Below are positions 54,396-62,775 of a stretch of DNA of 64,000 nt, piece after piece; within the stretch, counting starts at the first letter, position 1; each line of letters starts with the position of its first letter. The notes under the pieces were generated by a model. It was not told the origin of the DNA. It saw only the letters and a list, made by a program, of their open reading frames with translations, and ran no database searches. This stretch comes from Candidatus Rokuibacteriota bacterium (lineage in GTDB: Bacteria; Methylomirabilota; Methylomirabilia; Rokubacteriales; CSP1-6). A program made the translations under genes and the position numbers. The DNA lies in NCBI GenBank assembly GCA_016866775.1, contig VGLJ01000012.1:1-64000 (forward strand), written 5' to 3'.

Positions 54396-54872
54396 CTAAC
54401 CCTCCGCACGGAGGATCTTGCCGCCGGCCTCCACCGACTTCGCGTCGATGAGGATCACCGCGAGCACGCACGGCGCCGTGCCGCGGTTGATCCAGTTGTG
54501 GATCGTCCCGCGCTGGACCATCACGTCGCCCGCCTTCAGGTGGACGACGGTGTCGTCCAGCTCCATGTCGATCTCGCCGGACATGCAGACGATGTAGTCG
54601 ATCGAGTCGGTGCGGTGGTTGCGCGGCGCGAGCCCCGGCGCGAACTCGAGGATCCGGAAGATCGTGCCGTTCGGAATGGTCGTGCCGACCTTGCGCAGTC
54701 CGGCGTCCTCGCTGCCGTCGTTGTCGGCCGGAAACCCTTCCGTCGTCCAGACGTTGCACACCGTCGCGCCGGGCCGGCCCTCGTGGAGATGCTTCGCGAC
54801 CTCGTCGATCTTGACCACGGCCTTGCCGTTCGCGTCGTGCCCCGTGATCACCCGTCGCACCTTCAGTGCCAT
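54396..54872 (-). CDS. cupin domain-containing protein
   Basis: A 158-residue single-cupin protein: FAPGLAPRNHRTDSIDYIVC, MSGEIDMELDDTVVHLKAGD and VMVQRGTIHNWINRGTAPC. Only part of the usual His-x-His...Glu set is present (NHRTDSIDY), so metal binding is uncertain. GGGAGG precedes the ATG. Confidence 0.83.
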   Translation of the reverse strand: MALKVRRVITGHDANGKAVVKIDEVAKHLHEGRPGATVCNVWTTEGFPADNDGSEDAGLRKVGTTIPNGTIFRILEFAPGLAPRNHRTDSIDYIVCMSGEIDMELDDTVVHLKAGDVMVQRGTIHNWINRGTAPCVLAVILIDAKSVEAGGKILRAEG

Positions 54873-54895
54873 GTGGTCTCCCTCCCGAGAATCCA

Positions 54896-54905
54896 ATCCT
54901 AGTAT
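54896..54905. promoter_or_regulatory. symmetric divergent -10 element
   Basis: ATCCTAGTAT gives TAGGAT leftward and TAGTAT rightward sharing the central TA. Distances to the start codons are 23 nt (54872) and 25 nt (54931); both genes have Shine-Dalgarno sequences. Confidence 0.55.
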
Positions 54906-54930
54906 GCTGGCGGCGGCGAAGGAGGCGGGC

Positions 54931-55161
54931 ATGGGTTGGGTGATCGCCGAGTTCCCCGAGACACGCGAGATCCTCGTCGACGACAAGCCGCAGGGTCCCA
55001 ATCGCTGGCCGAACGGAGAATACCGCACCATCATCATCGACGACGGCGACCACACGTTCCGTCTCGGCCCGCCGCCCGACGGCACTCCGGCCGCGCAGAA
55101 GCTCGTCGTCGAGAAGACGAGCGTCCTCGCGCCCCTCCACGTCGTCTTCACGAAAGTCTAG
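54931..55161 (+). CDS. small hypothetical protein
   Basis: A 76-residue protein (VIAEFPETREILVDDKPQGP, IIDDGDHTFRLGPPP) with a strand pattern that faintly recalls PEGA-type domains; no confident family. AAGGAGG lies 5 nt before ATG 54931, so the longer frame from 54904 is rejected. It ends 1 bp before the patatin gene, so they are probably co-transcribed. Confidence 0.7.
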   Translation: MGWVIAEFPETREILVDDKPQGPNRWPNGEYRTIIIDDGDHTFRLGPPPDGTPAAQKLVVEKTSVLAPLHVVFTKV

Positions 55162-55162
55162 C

Positions 55163-56638
55163 GTGCGCGCGAGCGCGGTCGTCGCCGTGGCGCTGCTCCT
55201 CGCCGGCTGCGCGACGCCGCGGGTGAACAACAAGCTCGCGACGTTCGACGGCACGAGCGGCTACCGCTACGACACGCTCTCGAAGGACGGCACCGGCGAC
55301 GACCTGTTCGTGATCCTCGCGTTCTCGGGCGGCGGCACGCGCGCCGCCGCGTTCTCCTACGGCGTCATGGAAGCGCTGCGCGATGCGCGGCACACGACCA
55401 ACCGGCCGTTGCTCGACGACGTCGACGTCATCTCCTCCGTCTCGGGCGGAAGCTTCACCGCGGCGTACGACGCGCTGTTCCGGGACGCGATGTTCACCGA
55501 CCAGGGACGCGAGGTCTATCTCCACGAGAAGATCCACCCGCAAGATCAGCTCGTGCGGCGCGCGCTCTGGCCGGCCTCGTGGTTCAAGCTGCTGTCGCGC
55601 GACTACGATCGCATCAACCTCGCGGCCGACCTCTACGACGAGACCATCTTCGAGGGCAAGACGTTCGCGGCGCTCATGGGCAAGAAGCCGTACCTCATCC
55701 TCAACGCGACCGACATGTCGCTCGGGCAGCGGTTCGAGTTCACGCAGGACCAGTTCGACCTGCTGTGCTCGGATCTGTCGTCCGTCAAGGTCGCGAGCGG
55801 CGTGGCGGCGTCGTCGGCGTTTCCCGGCCTCCTGAGTCCGCTGACGCTCGAGAGCTTCGCGGCGGAGGGCTGCAGCTACAGGGAGCCGCTGTGGCTCACG
55901 AACGCGAAGTCACCCGACAATCCCGCGCGGCGATGGAAGCGCGGGCTCGATGCCGCGTCGTACCAGGACGAGAAGGCGGATCGCCGGTTCATCCACCTCC
56001 TCGACGGCGGCCTCGCGGACAACATCGGGCTGCGCGGGCCGTACGTCGCGCTCACGAGCAACGACAGCGGCTGGGGCGTCATCCAGAAGATCAACCAGGG
56101 CGTGATCAGCCGCGTGGTCGTGGTCACCGCCAACGCGAAGACGAAACACAAGACCGCCTGGGACCAGCGCCGCGACGCGCCGGGCCTGCTGTCCGTGCTG
56201 GGCTTCGTCACCAGCGGTCCCATGGACAACTACTCGTTCGACAGCGTGCAGCTCGTCACCGACTACTTCGACCGCCTGCGCGAGTCGTTCCAGGACTTCA
56301 CGGCGTGCAAGACCCTGCTCGAGGCTCGGTGCCCCGGCGCCACGCTGCCCGGCCTTGCCCGGCCGGCCGACTTCCACGCGATCGAGATTTCGTTCGAAGG
56401 CTTCCGCGGCGCGGACGATCGCGTCCGCCGGTGCCTGGAGGAGCTGCCCACGACGTTCAAGCTCAGCCGCGATCAGGTCGAGCTGCTGCGCCGCGCGGCG
56501 TACGTCCTCGTCACGACATCGGCGTCGTTCAACGCCGCGATGAAGGCGATCGACGCGCGGTGGACGCCGCGCGACGCGGCGATCGATCCGGCGCTGGTCG
56601 CGCGCGCGTGCGCCGCTACGACGTCCGGAACGCGTTGA
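55163..56638 (+). CDS. patatin-like phospholipase, lipoprotein
   Basis: A 491-residue lipoprotein with lipobox LLLAGC. FSGGGTRAAAFSYGVMEAL is the oxyanion loop, ISSVSGGSFTAAY the nucleophile elbow with Ser and LLDGGLADNIGLRGP the catalytic Asp of the Ser-Asp dyad. It should hydrolyse phospholipids or other acyl esters at the envelope. GTG start. The 3-prime end overlaps the convergent AhpD-like gene by 23 bp. Confidence 0.9.
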   Translation: MRASAVVAVALLLAGCATPRVNNKLATFDGTSGYRYDTLSKDGTGDDLFVILAFSGGGTRAAAFSYGVMEALRDARHTTNRPLLDDVDVISSVSGGSFTAAYDALFRDAMFTDQGREVYLHEKIHPQDQLVRRALWPASWFKLLSRDYDRINLAADLYDETIFEGKTFAALMGKKPYLILNATDMSLGQRFEFTQDQFDLLCSDLSSVKVASGVAASSAFPGLLSPLTLESFAAEGCSYREPLWLTNAKSPDNPARRWKRGLDAASYQDEKADRRFIHLLDGGLADNIGLRGPYVALTSNDSGWGVIQKINQGVISRVVVVTANAKTKHKTAWDQRRDAPGLLSVLGFVTSGPMDNYSFDSVQLVTDYFDRLRESFQDFTACKTLLEARCPGATLPGLARPADFHAIEISFEGFRGADDRVRRCLEELPTTFKLSRDQVELLRRAAYVLVTTSASFNAAMKAIDARWTPRDAAIDPALVARACAATTSGTR

Positions 56639-56924
56639 CGGCGGTCACGAGCGCCGGCGTGCCCCCGAAGAGATAAGCGACCTCGACAGCCTCGTTGATC
56701 TCCGCCTCCGACGCGCCGGCGGCCCGCGCCCGGTTGGCGATGGTCGTCACGCCGTCGGGATGCGCGAGCAGCGCGTCGACGATCATCGTCATCAGGATCT
56801 TGTACTTGGCGGGGATGGCGCCGTCGGCGAGGATGCGCTCGCGCTGCGCCAGGTAGGACTTCGCGAACTCGGGATCGCGCTGCTGCAGCGACTGGATCCA
56901 CGGCGGCAGGGTCGGCTGGGCCAT
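56616..56924 (-). CDS. carboxymuconolactone decarboxylase / AhpD-fold small protein
   Basis: A 102-residue helical protein (YKILMTMIVDALLAHPDGVT, ANRARAAGASEAEINEAVEV, AYLFGGTPALVTAVNAF) with the CMD-family core but no Cys pair. It probably forms oligomers; function is unknown. Divergent from the SDR at 56982. Confidence 0.82.
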   Translation of the reverse strand: MAQPTLPPWIQSLQQRDPEFAKSYLAQRERILADGAIPAKYKILMTMIVDALLAHPDGVTTIANRARAAGASEAEINEAVEVAYLFGGTPALVTAVNAFRTS

Positions 56925-56947
56925 GTGGTTGCCTCCTTTGGCCCGGA

Positions 56948-56957
56948 AGGGTATCAG
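56948..56957. promoter_or_regulatory. near-symmetric divergent -10 element
   Basis: AGGGTATCAG gives TACCCT leftward and TATCAG rightward (last base off-consensus), 23 and 24 nt from the two start codons. Confidence 0.4.
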
Positions 56958-56981
56958 TAGGACGCCCGCAAGGAGGACGCG

Positions 56982-57746
56982 ATGATCGATCCGGCATTCA
57001 GCCTCGAGAAGAAGGTCGCCCTGGTGGTCGGCGCCGCGAACGGGATCGGACGGGCGACGTCGCTCGCGTTCGCCGCGGCCGGAGCGGCGGTGGTGTGCGC
57101 CGACATCGAGGACGCGAAGCCCACGGTGGCCGGCATCGAGAAGGGCGGCGGCCACGCGATGGCCGTGCATCTCGACGTCACCGACGGCGGAAGCTGCCGC
57201 GGCGCGGTCGCGGCCGCGGTCGAGCGGTTCGGCGGCCTCGACGTGCTGATGTACGGCGCGGCCGACAGCGACATGGCGGCCAAGGTCCCCGACATCGACG
57301 ACGCCGTGTGGGACCGCGTGATCCGGATCAACCTCACCGGCGCGTTCCTGATGACGAAGGCGGCGATCCCGGCGATGATCGCGCGCGGCGGCGGCAGCAT
57401 CATCCTGATCGCGTCGCAGCTCGGCCGTGTGGCGCGTCCGGGCCGCGCCGCGTACTGCGCGACCAAGGGCGCGCTGGTGCAGTTCGCGAAGGTCCTCGCG
57501 ACCGATCACGCGGCGGACGGGATTCGCGCGAACACCTTGTCGCCCGGCGCGATCGAGACACGACGCATGCTGCGCCAGTGGAAGAGCATGGAGGACGCGC
57601 GGAAGGGCATGGGGCCGCTGCACCTGCTGGGCCGCATCGGCCGCCCGGAGGAGATCGCGCGCGCGGCCGTCTACCTCGCGAGCGACGCGTCGTCGTTCAT
57701 GACCGGCAGCGACCTGCTGATCGACGGCGGATACACGGCGACCTGA
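56982..57746 (+). CDS. short-chain dehydrogenase/reductase
   Basis: A 254-residue SDR: GAANGIGRATS cofactor loop, VVCADIEDA (Asp favours NAD), Ser in IASQLGRV, YCATKGA with Tyr-Lys, and GSDLLIDGG. The NNAG motif is replaced by MYGAADS. AAGGAGG precedes the ATG. Its end overlaps the convergent PAP2 gene by 76 bp. Confidence 0.9.
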   Translation: MIDPAFSLEKKVALVVGAANGIGRATSLAFAAAGAAVVCADIEDAKPTVAGIEKGGGHAMAVHLDVTDGGSCRGAVAAAVERFGGLDVLMYGAADSDMAAKVPDIDDAVWDRVIRINLTGAFLMTKAAIPAMIARGGGSIILIASQLGRVARPGRAAYCATKGALVQFAKVLATDHAADGIRANTLSPGAIETRRMLRQWKSMEDARKGMGPLHLLGRIGRPEEIARAAVYLASDASSFMTGSDLLIDGGYTAT

Positions 57747-58528
57747 CGGACCCGCGCGAACGCCGCACGCCGGAGCATCGCGAAGCCGGCATCGAGCGGG
57801 CCGCCGAGCGTGAACGCGCCGAGCCACACCGTGCCCACGGCGACGCCGGCGATGACGTCGGACAGCCAGTGCACGCCGAGCACCATCCGCGAGGCGCCGG
57901 ACAGCACCGCGAGCACGAAGGCGAGCGCGTACAGCACCGCGCGTGACCGGACCGTCGCTGACCGCGCGAGGATGTGGACCAGAAGCCCCGCCGCGACGAG
58001 GGTGACCAGCGTGTGGCCGCTCGGAAAGCCGTAGCGGTCGAGCGAGCCGGGGCGTGGAACCGCGAACACGGCCTTGAGCAATCCTCCGAGCGCCCACGCG
58101 CTGATGGTGCCGGCGGCGAACAGCAGGGCATCGCGCGAACGTCGGGTGCCGGCGAGGCAGAGCGTCGCCGCGAGAACGCCGGTGGCGAGCCCGATGCCCG
58201 TCAGGCCGCTGATCGCCGTGGCCGCGCTCCGAATCGACGGATGCGCGGCGGCGCTCGTCACCCAGTCGCGGGCGAGGACGTCGAGCACCGAGATGAGCTC
58301 GGCCGGCTCGCGTTCGAGCACGTCCTCGGCGACGACGAACAGCGTCGCGAGACCGAGCGCGATGAACAAGGCCTGCGTGGCGCCCGGGCGTCCCCACTGT
58401 CCCGCGAGAACACGCGCACCCGAGGATCGGCGGTCGACCAGAGGCCAGAACCGCAGCACGAGCAGGACCCAGAAGAACGCGGTACAGGCCGTGTCCAGCG
58501 TCTCGTACCAGGGCGGCAGCGCGAGCAT
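57671..58528 (-). CDS. PAP2 family membrane phosphatase
   Basis: A 285-residue polytopic protein with the three PAP2 motifs: KAVFAVPRP, PSGHTLV and SRMVLGVHWLSDV. It would remove phosphate from a lipid phosphate such as undecaprenyl pyrophosphate or phosphatidate. ATG 58528 follows TACAGT by 8 nt without a Shine-Dalgarno. The C-terminal 25 residues overlap the SDR gene on the other strand; the true end is therefore slightly uncertain only if a frameshift exists. Confidence 0.87.
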   Translation of the reverse strand: MLALPPWYETLDTACTAFFWVLLVLRFWPLVDRRSSGARVLAGQWGRPGATQALFIALGLATLFVVAEDVLEREPAELISVLDVLARDWVTSAAAHPSIRSAATAISGLTGIGLATGVLAATLCLAGTRRSRDALLFAAGTISAWALGGLLKAVFAVPRPGSLDRYGFPSGHTLVTLVAAGLLVHILARSATVRSRAVLYALAFVLAVLSGASRMVLGVHWLSDVIAGVAVGTVWLGAFTLGGPLDAGFAMLRRAAFARVRQVAVYPPSISRSLPVMNDDASLAR

Positions 58529-58536
58529 CGTGTCTG

Positions 58537-58546
58537 ACTGTACTCT
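58537..58546. promoter_or_regulatory. symmetric divergent -10 element
   Basis: ACTGTACTCT gives TACAGT leftward (8 nt before ATG 58528) and TACTCT rightward (9 nt before ATG 58556), sharing the central TA, in a 27-bp gap. Confidence 0.6.
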
Positions 58547-58555
58547 ATGCCCGCC

Positions 58556-59521
58556 ATGATCACCGACATCCACGCGCACTATTTTCCGCAGGCGTACAAC
58601 GAGACGCTCCTCCGCATCGGCGGCCGGAGTCTTCCGGAGGCGGCGCGGGCGATCACCGCGCGGGCCATCCGCCACGATGATCCGTCGCAGATTCCGACAC
58701 GGCTCGAGCAGATGGACGACGCCGGCGTGGGGATGCAGGTGCTGTCGCCGGCCGCGAGCCCGCCGTACGCGGAGAAGGAGCCGGACGCCGTCGCCGCCGC
58801 CCGGCTGATCAACGACGCCTACGCCGAGATCGCGCGGAAGTACCCCGGGCGGTTCAACGCGGTGGTGTCGTTGCCGCTGCCGCACATCGACGCGTCGCTG
58901 CGGGAGATGGAGCGCGGCCTGGACCAGCTCGGGATGCTCGGCGTGTCCATGACCTGTTCCTGTGTCGACCGCTCGACGGCGGAGGCGGAGTTCGAGCCGC
59001 TCTACGCGGAGATGAACCGCCGGCGCACGGTGCTGAACTACCACCCGATCCAGAACGGCATCTGCTCGCCGTTCATCAACGACTACAAGTTCACGGTGGC
59101 GGTGGGCGCGTCCCTCGAGGACACCGCGATCGTCCTGCATCTGATCGCGCGCCGGATTCCCGAGCGCTACCCGAACATCACGTACGTGATCCCGCATCTC
59201 GGCGGCATGATCCCGATGCAGCTCCAGCGGCTCGACAACCAGGTGCCGAGCCGCCTGCCGGATCTGCCGGAGCGTCCGAGCGAGACCGCGCGCCGCTTCT
59301 TCTACGACATCGTGGGCCACGGCTCGCACGCCGCGCTGCTCTGCGCGTGGAAGGCGTTCGGGGCGGATCATCTCGTGGCGGGCAGCGACTATCCGGTGCT
59401 GATGGCGTTCGAGACGTACCGCCAGACGTTCCACTACGTGGCGGAGTGCGGGCTGCCTGCGGGCGATGTCGACAAGATCCTGAACCACAACTCGCAGATC
59501 GTCCTGCGCCTACCGCACTGA
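58556..59521 (+). CDS. amidohydrolase 2 family protein (ACMSD-like)
   Basis: A 321-residue protein: ITDIHAHYFPQAYNE (H-x-H), TVLNYHPIQNGICSP, ITYVIPHLGGMIPMQLQRLD and VAGSDYPVLMAFETYRQTF with the catalytic Asp. ATG 58556 is chosen over 58547 because it places the start 9 nt after the -10-like TACTCT and matches where relatives begin. It is the third ACMSD-type enzyme in the window; substrate unknown. Confidence 0.87.
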   Translation: MITDIHAHYFPQAYNETLLRIGGRSLPEAARAITARAIRHDDPSQIPTRLEQMDDAGVGMQVLSPAASPPYAEKEPDAVAAARLINDAYAEIARKYPGRFNAVVSLPLPHIDASLREMERGLDQLGMLGVSMTCSCVDRSTAEAEFEPLYAEMNRRRTVLNYHPIQNGICSPFINDYKFTVAVGASLEDTAIVLHLIARRIPERYPNITYVIPHLGGMIPMQLQRLDNQVPSRLPDLPERPSETARRFFYDIVGHGSHAALLCAWKAFGADHLVAGSDYPVLMAFETYRQTFHYVAECGLPAGDVDKILNHNSQIVLRLPH

Positions 59522-59551
59522 GTCAGACGACAGCCACGGGCGAATCGTCTC

Positions 59552-59580
59552 TTGACACGGTCGCCACCGCTGCGTAGGGT
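59552..59580 (+). promoter_or_regulatory. sigma-70-type promoter
   Basis: A perfect TTGACA (59552-59557) is followed after exactly 17 bp by TAGGGT (59575-59580). It would drive the gene beginning at GTG 59651 with a leader of about 65 nt. Confidence 0.55.
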
Positions 59581-59650
59581 GCGCCAGAAGCCGGCCTCGA
59601 AACCAATAAGTCTCTTTCCACGATCCGGCCGCCTCGTGGAGAGGTAATGG

Positions 59651-60406
59651 GTGGCAGACACGCCGAGCCGATTCGTCCGAGCCCTCAGCGCCGCCGAGCG
59701 CGCAGAGCTCCGGCAGATGCGCCAGCAGCAGCCCCGGGCGCGGCGCGGGCGCGCGGAGGCCGTCCTCCTCTCCGAGCAACAGGTGCCGGTCGCGGAGATC
59801 ATGCGACGCCTCGGCCTCTCGCGCCCAACCGTCACGAGCTGGCTGACCCGGTTCGAGCGCTCGGGAGTGCCGGGACTCCTGCCGCGGCCTCGTTCCGGAC
59901 GGCCGCCGAAGATCACCGCCGACGTGTTGCGCCGCATCGTCACGGCGGCCGGCGCGGAGCCGCGCGCGCTGGGCGTGGGCGAATCCTCGTGGACGCTCCA
60001 GAAGCTCCGGACGTACCTCGTGCGCGCCGGTGTCGTTTCGACGATCTCCCGGGAGTCTCTCCGGCTTTCGCTTCGGAAGGCCGGGCTCAGGATCCGCATG
60101 CGCGTACACTTACCACGTGTCCAAGGCCTTCACGAACGAAGACACGCCGATCCCCGACGACGCGGACGCGCTGCCGCCTCGCACCGCCGCGTTGCCAATC
60201 ACACCCGCCGGGCTCGCACGACTGCAACGAGAGCTGGCGGACCTCACACGCGCCGGCGCATCCGAGCTCGGCGTGCGACGGGCACGCGTCATCGCGCAGG
60301 CGCTGGAGTCGATCTACGTGCTCGAGCCGTCGGCGCCGGACGGCCGGGTGGCGTTCGGTGCTCGGGTCGTGCTCGAAGACGAGACCGGTCAGCTCATCGC
60401 CTATGA
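59651..60406 (+). pseudogene. truncated IS630-type transposase N-terminal region
   Basis: The first 150 residues match the double HTH region of IS630-type proteins: AVLLSEQQVPVAEIMRRLGL, SRPTVTSWLTRFERSGVPGL, then LRTYLVRAGVVSTISRESLR. After LRKAGLRIRM (about 60105) the homology ends and the frame merely runs across the next gene to TGA 60406. The DDE catalytic domain is absent, so it cannot transpose; it might act as a DNA-binding protein. No terminal inverted repeats were seen. Confidence 0.65.
60105..60110 (+). promoter_or_regulatory. -10 hexamer of a leaderless gene
   Basis: TACACT ends 6 nt before GTG 60117, with no Shine-Dalgarno; the spacing equals that at 48578-48590. Confidence 0.5.
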
Positions 60407-60566
60407 GATCGTCGGCCCCGACGAGATGGACGTCGCCGCCGGCCGGATCAGTATCGCCTCGCCCGTCGCCCAGGCGCTGCTCGGCAAACGCGCCGGCGAC
60501 GCGGCGGTGCTTCGCCGACCCAAGGGCAACGCGGAGGTGACGATCGTATCGGTGGCGCTGCCGTGA
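60117..60566 (+). CDS. GreA/GreB-family transcription factor with shortened coiled coil
   Basis: A 149-residue protein. The N-terminus (SKAFTNEDTPIPDDADALPP) resembles GreB-type factors, ITPAGLARLQRELADL starts the helical arm, and the C-terminal FKBP-like domain is clear (VAFGARVVLEDETGQLIAYE, IVGPDEMDVAAGRISIASPV, AQALLGKRAGDAAVL). The helical arm between them is only about 40 residues, roughly half of normal, and lacks the long acidic-tipped hairpin that reaches the RNA polymerase active site. It may bind polymerase without stimulating cleavage. GTG start after TACACT; stop overlaps the asparaginase start. Confidence 0.75.
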   Translation: MSKAFTNEDTPIPDDADALPPRTAALPITPAGLARLQRELADLTRAGASELGVRRARVIAQALESIYVLEPSAPDGRVAFGARVVLEDETGQLIAYEIVGPDEMDVAAGRISIASPVAQALLGKRAGDAAVLRRPKGNAEVTIVSVALP

Positions 60567-61564
60567 CACTCCCGCGCGTCGCGATCATCGGCACGGGCGG
60601 CACGATCTCGTCGGTCGGGAAGGATTCGCTCGACGTCTGGCAGTACATGGACCACGGGACGAAGCTCGAAGCCGACGAGCTCGTCGCCGACATCCCGGAG
60701 CTCGCGAGCGTCGCCGACGTCGTTCCCGTGCGCCATCGCGCGATGTCGAGCCCGGCGATCGGTCCGAAGGACTGGCTCGAGCTCGGCACGCTGGTGGAGG
60801 ACGTCGCGGCGCGCTCACCGCGAGTCGACGGCATCGTCATCACGCACGGGACCGCCACGCTCGAGGAGACCGCGTACTTCCTCACTCTCACCTCGAAGGT
60901 GAGCGTGCCGATCGTGGTGGTCGGCGCGCAGCGGCCGTTCTCGGGGTTGAGCTCGGACGCGCGCATGAACCTCGTGAGCGCCACGCGCGTGGCCGGCTCT
61001 GCCGAGGCGCGCGGGCTCGGCGTGCTCGTGCTCCTCAACGACGAGATCCAGGCGGCGCGCGAGGTGACGAAGAGCTCGACGCTCCGGCTGGAGACGTTCC
61101 GCAGCCACGACCTGGGGATGCTGGGCTACGCCGATCCCGACGGCCGCGTCGCCATCTACCGCCGGCCGACCCGCCGCCACGCGCCGGACACGGAGTTCGA
61201 CGTCCGCGGGGCGTCCGACCTGCCGCGCGTCGACATCGCGTACTCGTACGCGGGCGCCGACGCGACGGCGATCGCGGCGTTCGTCCAGGCGGGCGCGCGG
61301 GCGATCGTCTCCGCGTCGATGGCGCCGGGGATGACGACCTTGGCCGAGATGACCGCCCTGCTGGAGGCGCGCCGTCGCGGTGCCCTGGTCGCGATCTCGA
61401 GCCGGGCGGGCAGCGGCCGCGTGCTCCTGCGCACGCGGTTCCGCGAGCAGGGCCTGCTCGTCGCCGACAATCTCTCGCCGCAGAAGGCGCGCATCCTGCT
61501 GATGCTCGCGTTGACGGTCACGGACGACGTGACCCGCGTCCAGCGCATGTTCGACCAGTACTAG
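60563..61564 (+). CDS. L-asparaginase family protein
   Basis: A 333-residue protein with GTGGTISS (first catalytic Thr), VDGIVITHGTATLEETAYFL (second Thr and the Thr-Lys-type pair region), VGAQRPFSGLSSDARMNL and PGMTTLAEM. It hydrolyses asparagine and possibly glutamine to the acid and ammonia. There is no signal peptide, so it is cytoplasmic. GTG overlaps the Gre-like stop, indicating one operon. Confidence 0.9.
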   Translation: MTLPRVAIIGTGGTISSVGKDSLDVWQYMDHGTKLEADELVADIPELASVADVVPVRHRAMSSPAIGPKDWLELGTLVEDVAARSPRVDGIVITHGTATLEETAYFLTLTSKVSVPIVVVGAQRPFSGLSSDARMNLVSATRVAGSAEARGLGVLVLLNDEIQAAREVTKSSTLRLETFRSHDLGMLGYADPDGRVAIYRRPTRRHAPDTEFDVRGASDLPRVDIAYSYAGADATAIAAFVQAGARAIVSASMAPGMTTLAEMTALLEARRRGALVAISSRAGSGRVLLRTRFREQGLLVADNLSPQKARILLMLALTVTDDVTRVQRMFDQY

Positions 61565-61755
61565 AGGCCGTCGCCGAGTGCCGCGCCGGATGGCAGCGCG
61601 CCGCGCGCCGCCGCTTTCCTGAGCAGCCTCATCCGGCGGTGTCCCGCGAGTGCGCGCCAATGCGTCGCCGCACCCGGGGGCACGGCGCTTGCTTTCCTCT
61701 ACGGCTCCCATGCCGAATCCTGTACGATGACGGCGCCGCTCGGCGGCACAGACGC

Positions 61756-62775
61756 ATGTCACTCCTGAGCGTGCGCGACCTCAGCGTCGAGTTCGCGACC
61801 CGGGACGGCGCGGTCCGCGCCGTCAACGCGGTCAGCTTCGAGCTACGCCCGGGACAGGTCCTCGCGCTGCTCGGCGAATCGGGGTCCGGCAAGAGCGTCA
61901 CGCTGCGCTCGATCCTGGGTCTGCATCCGCCCGTGCGCACACGCGTCGGCGGCGAAGTGCTGCTCAAGGGCCGCGACGTGAATCGCCTGGACGAGCAGGC
62001 GCGACAGGCGCTTCGCGGCGGTGTCGTGTCGATGGTCTTCCAGGAGCCGATGACGGCGCTCGATCCGGTCTACACGATCGGCCGCCAGATCGAGGAGACG
62101 CTCGTCCAGCACCGGGGCCTCGACCGCGCCGCCGCGCGTCGCCGCGCCCGCGAGCTGCTCGACCTCGTGCAAGTCCCGTCGCCCGAGCGGTGCCTCGCCA
62201 GCTATCCGCACGAGATCTCCGGCGGCATGCGCCAGCGCGCGATGATCGCGATCGCGCTTGCCTGCGAGCCGGAGCTGCTCCTCGCGGACGAGCCCACGAC
62301 GGCGCTCGACGTCACGGTGCAGGCGCAGATCCTCTGGCTCCTCCGGGACCTCCAGCGCCGCCTCGGTCTCGCGGTGATCTTCGTGACCCACGATCTCGGC
62401 GTGGCCGCCGAGATCGCCGACGACGCGGCGGTCATGTACGGCGGGCGCATCGTCGAGCAGGCGCCCGTCCGCGAGCTCTTCCGCGCGCCGGCGCATCCGT
62501 ACACCGAAGGGCTCATGCTGGCGACGGTCCGGCGCGGCCAGAAAGGCCGCGCGCTCGTCCCGATTCCGGGCGCGCCGCCGAATCTCGTCGCGCTGCCCCC
62601 GGGCTGCGCGTTCGCCCCGCGGTGTCCGCACGTGAAGCCGCCATGTCTCGAGACGCTTCCCCCGCTCCACGTGGTCGCCCCCGGCCACGGTTCACGCTGT
62701 CACCTCGTGCCCGCACGGTTCGCGTCGTCGCCCGCGCTCGCATCCAGCGCCACAGGCAGAGGAGGATTGTCATGA
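61756..62775 (+). CDS. dipeptide/oligopeptide ABC transporter ATP-binding protein (DppD type)
   Basis: A 339-residue ATPase: Walker [25 protein letters not shown], signature [15 protein letters not shown], Walker [13 protein letters not shown], switch THDLGVA, and C-terminal [14 protein letters not shown]. First gene of a second peptide-importer operon that continues past the window end. The 190 bp before it hold a possible TACGAT -10 (61723-61728) and nothing else recognisable. Confidence 0.92.
   Translation: MSLLSVRDLSVEFATRDGAVRAVNAVSFELRPGQVLALLGESGSGKSVTLRSILGLHPPVRTRVGGEVLLKGRDVNRLDEQARQALRGGVVSMVFQEPMTALDPVYTIGRQIEETLVQHRGLDRAAARRRARELLDLVQVPSPERCLASYPHEISGGMRQRAMIAIALACEPELLLADEPTTALDVTVQAQILWLLRDLQRRLGLAVIFVTHDLGVAAEIADDAAVMYGGRIVEQAPVRELFRAPAHPYTEGLMLATVRRGQKGRALVPIPGAPPNLVALPPGCAFAPRCPHVKPPCLETLPPLHVVAPGHGSRCHLVPARFASSPALASSATGRGGLS

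Noticed and set aside
59651-60406. Complete IS630 insertion sequence
   Set aside because: Only the N-terminal HTH part is present; there is no DDE domain, no terminal inverted repeat and no target-site duplication in view.
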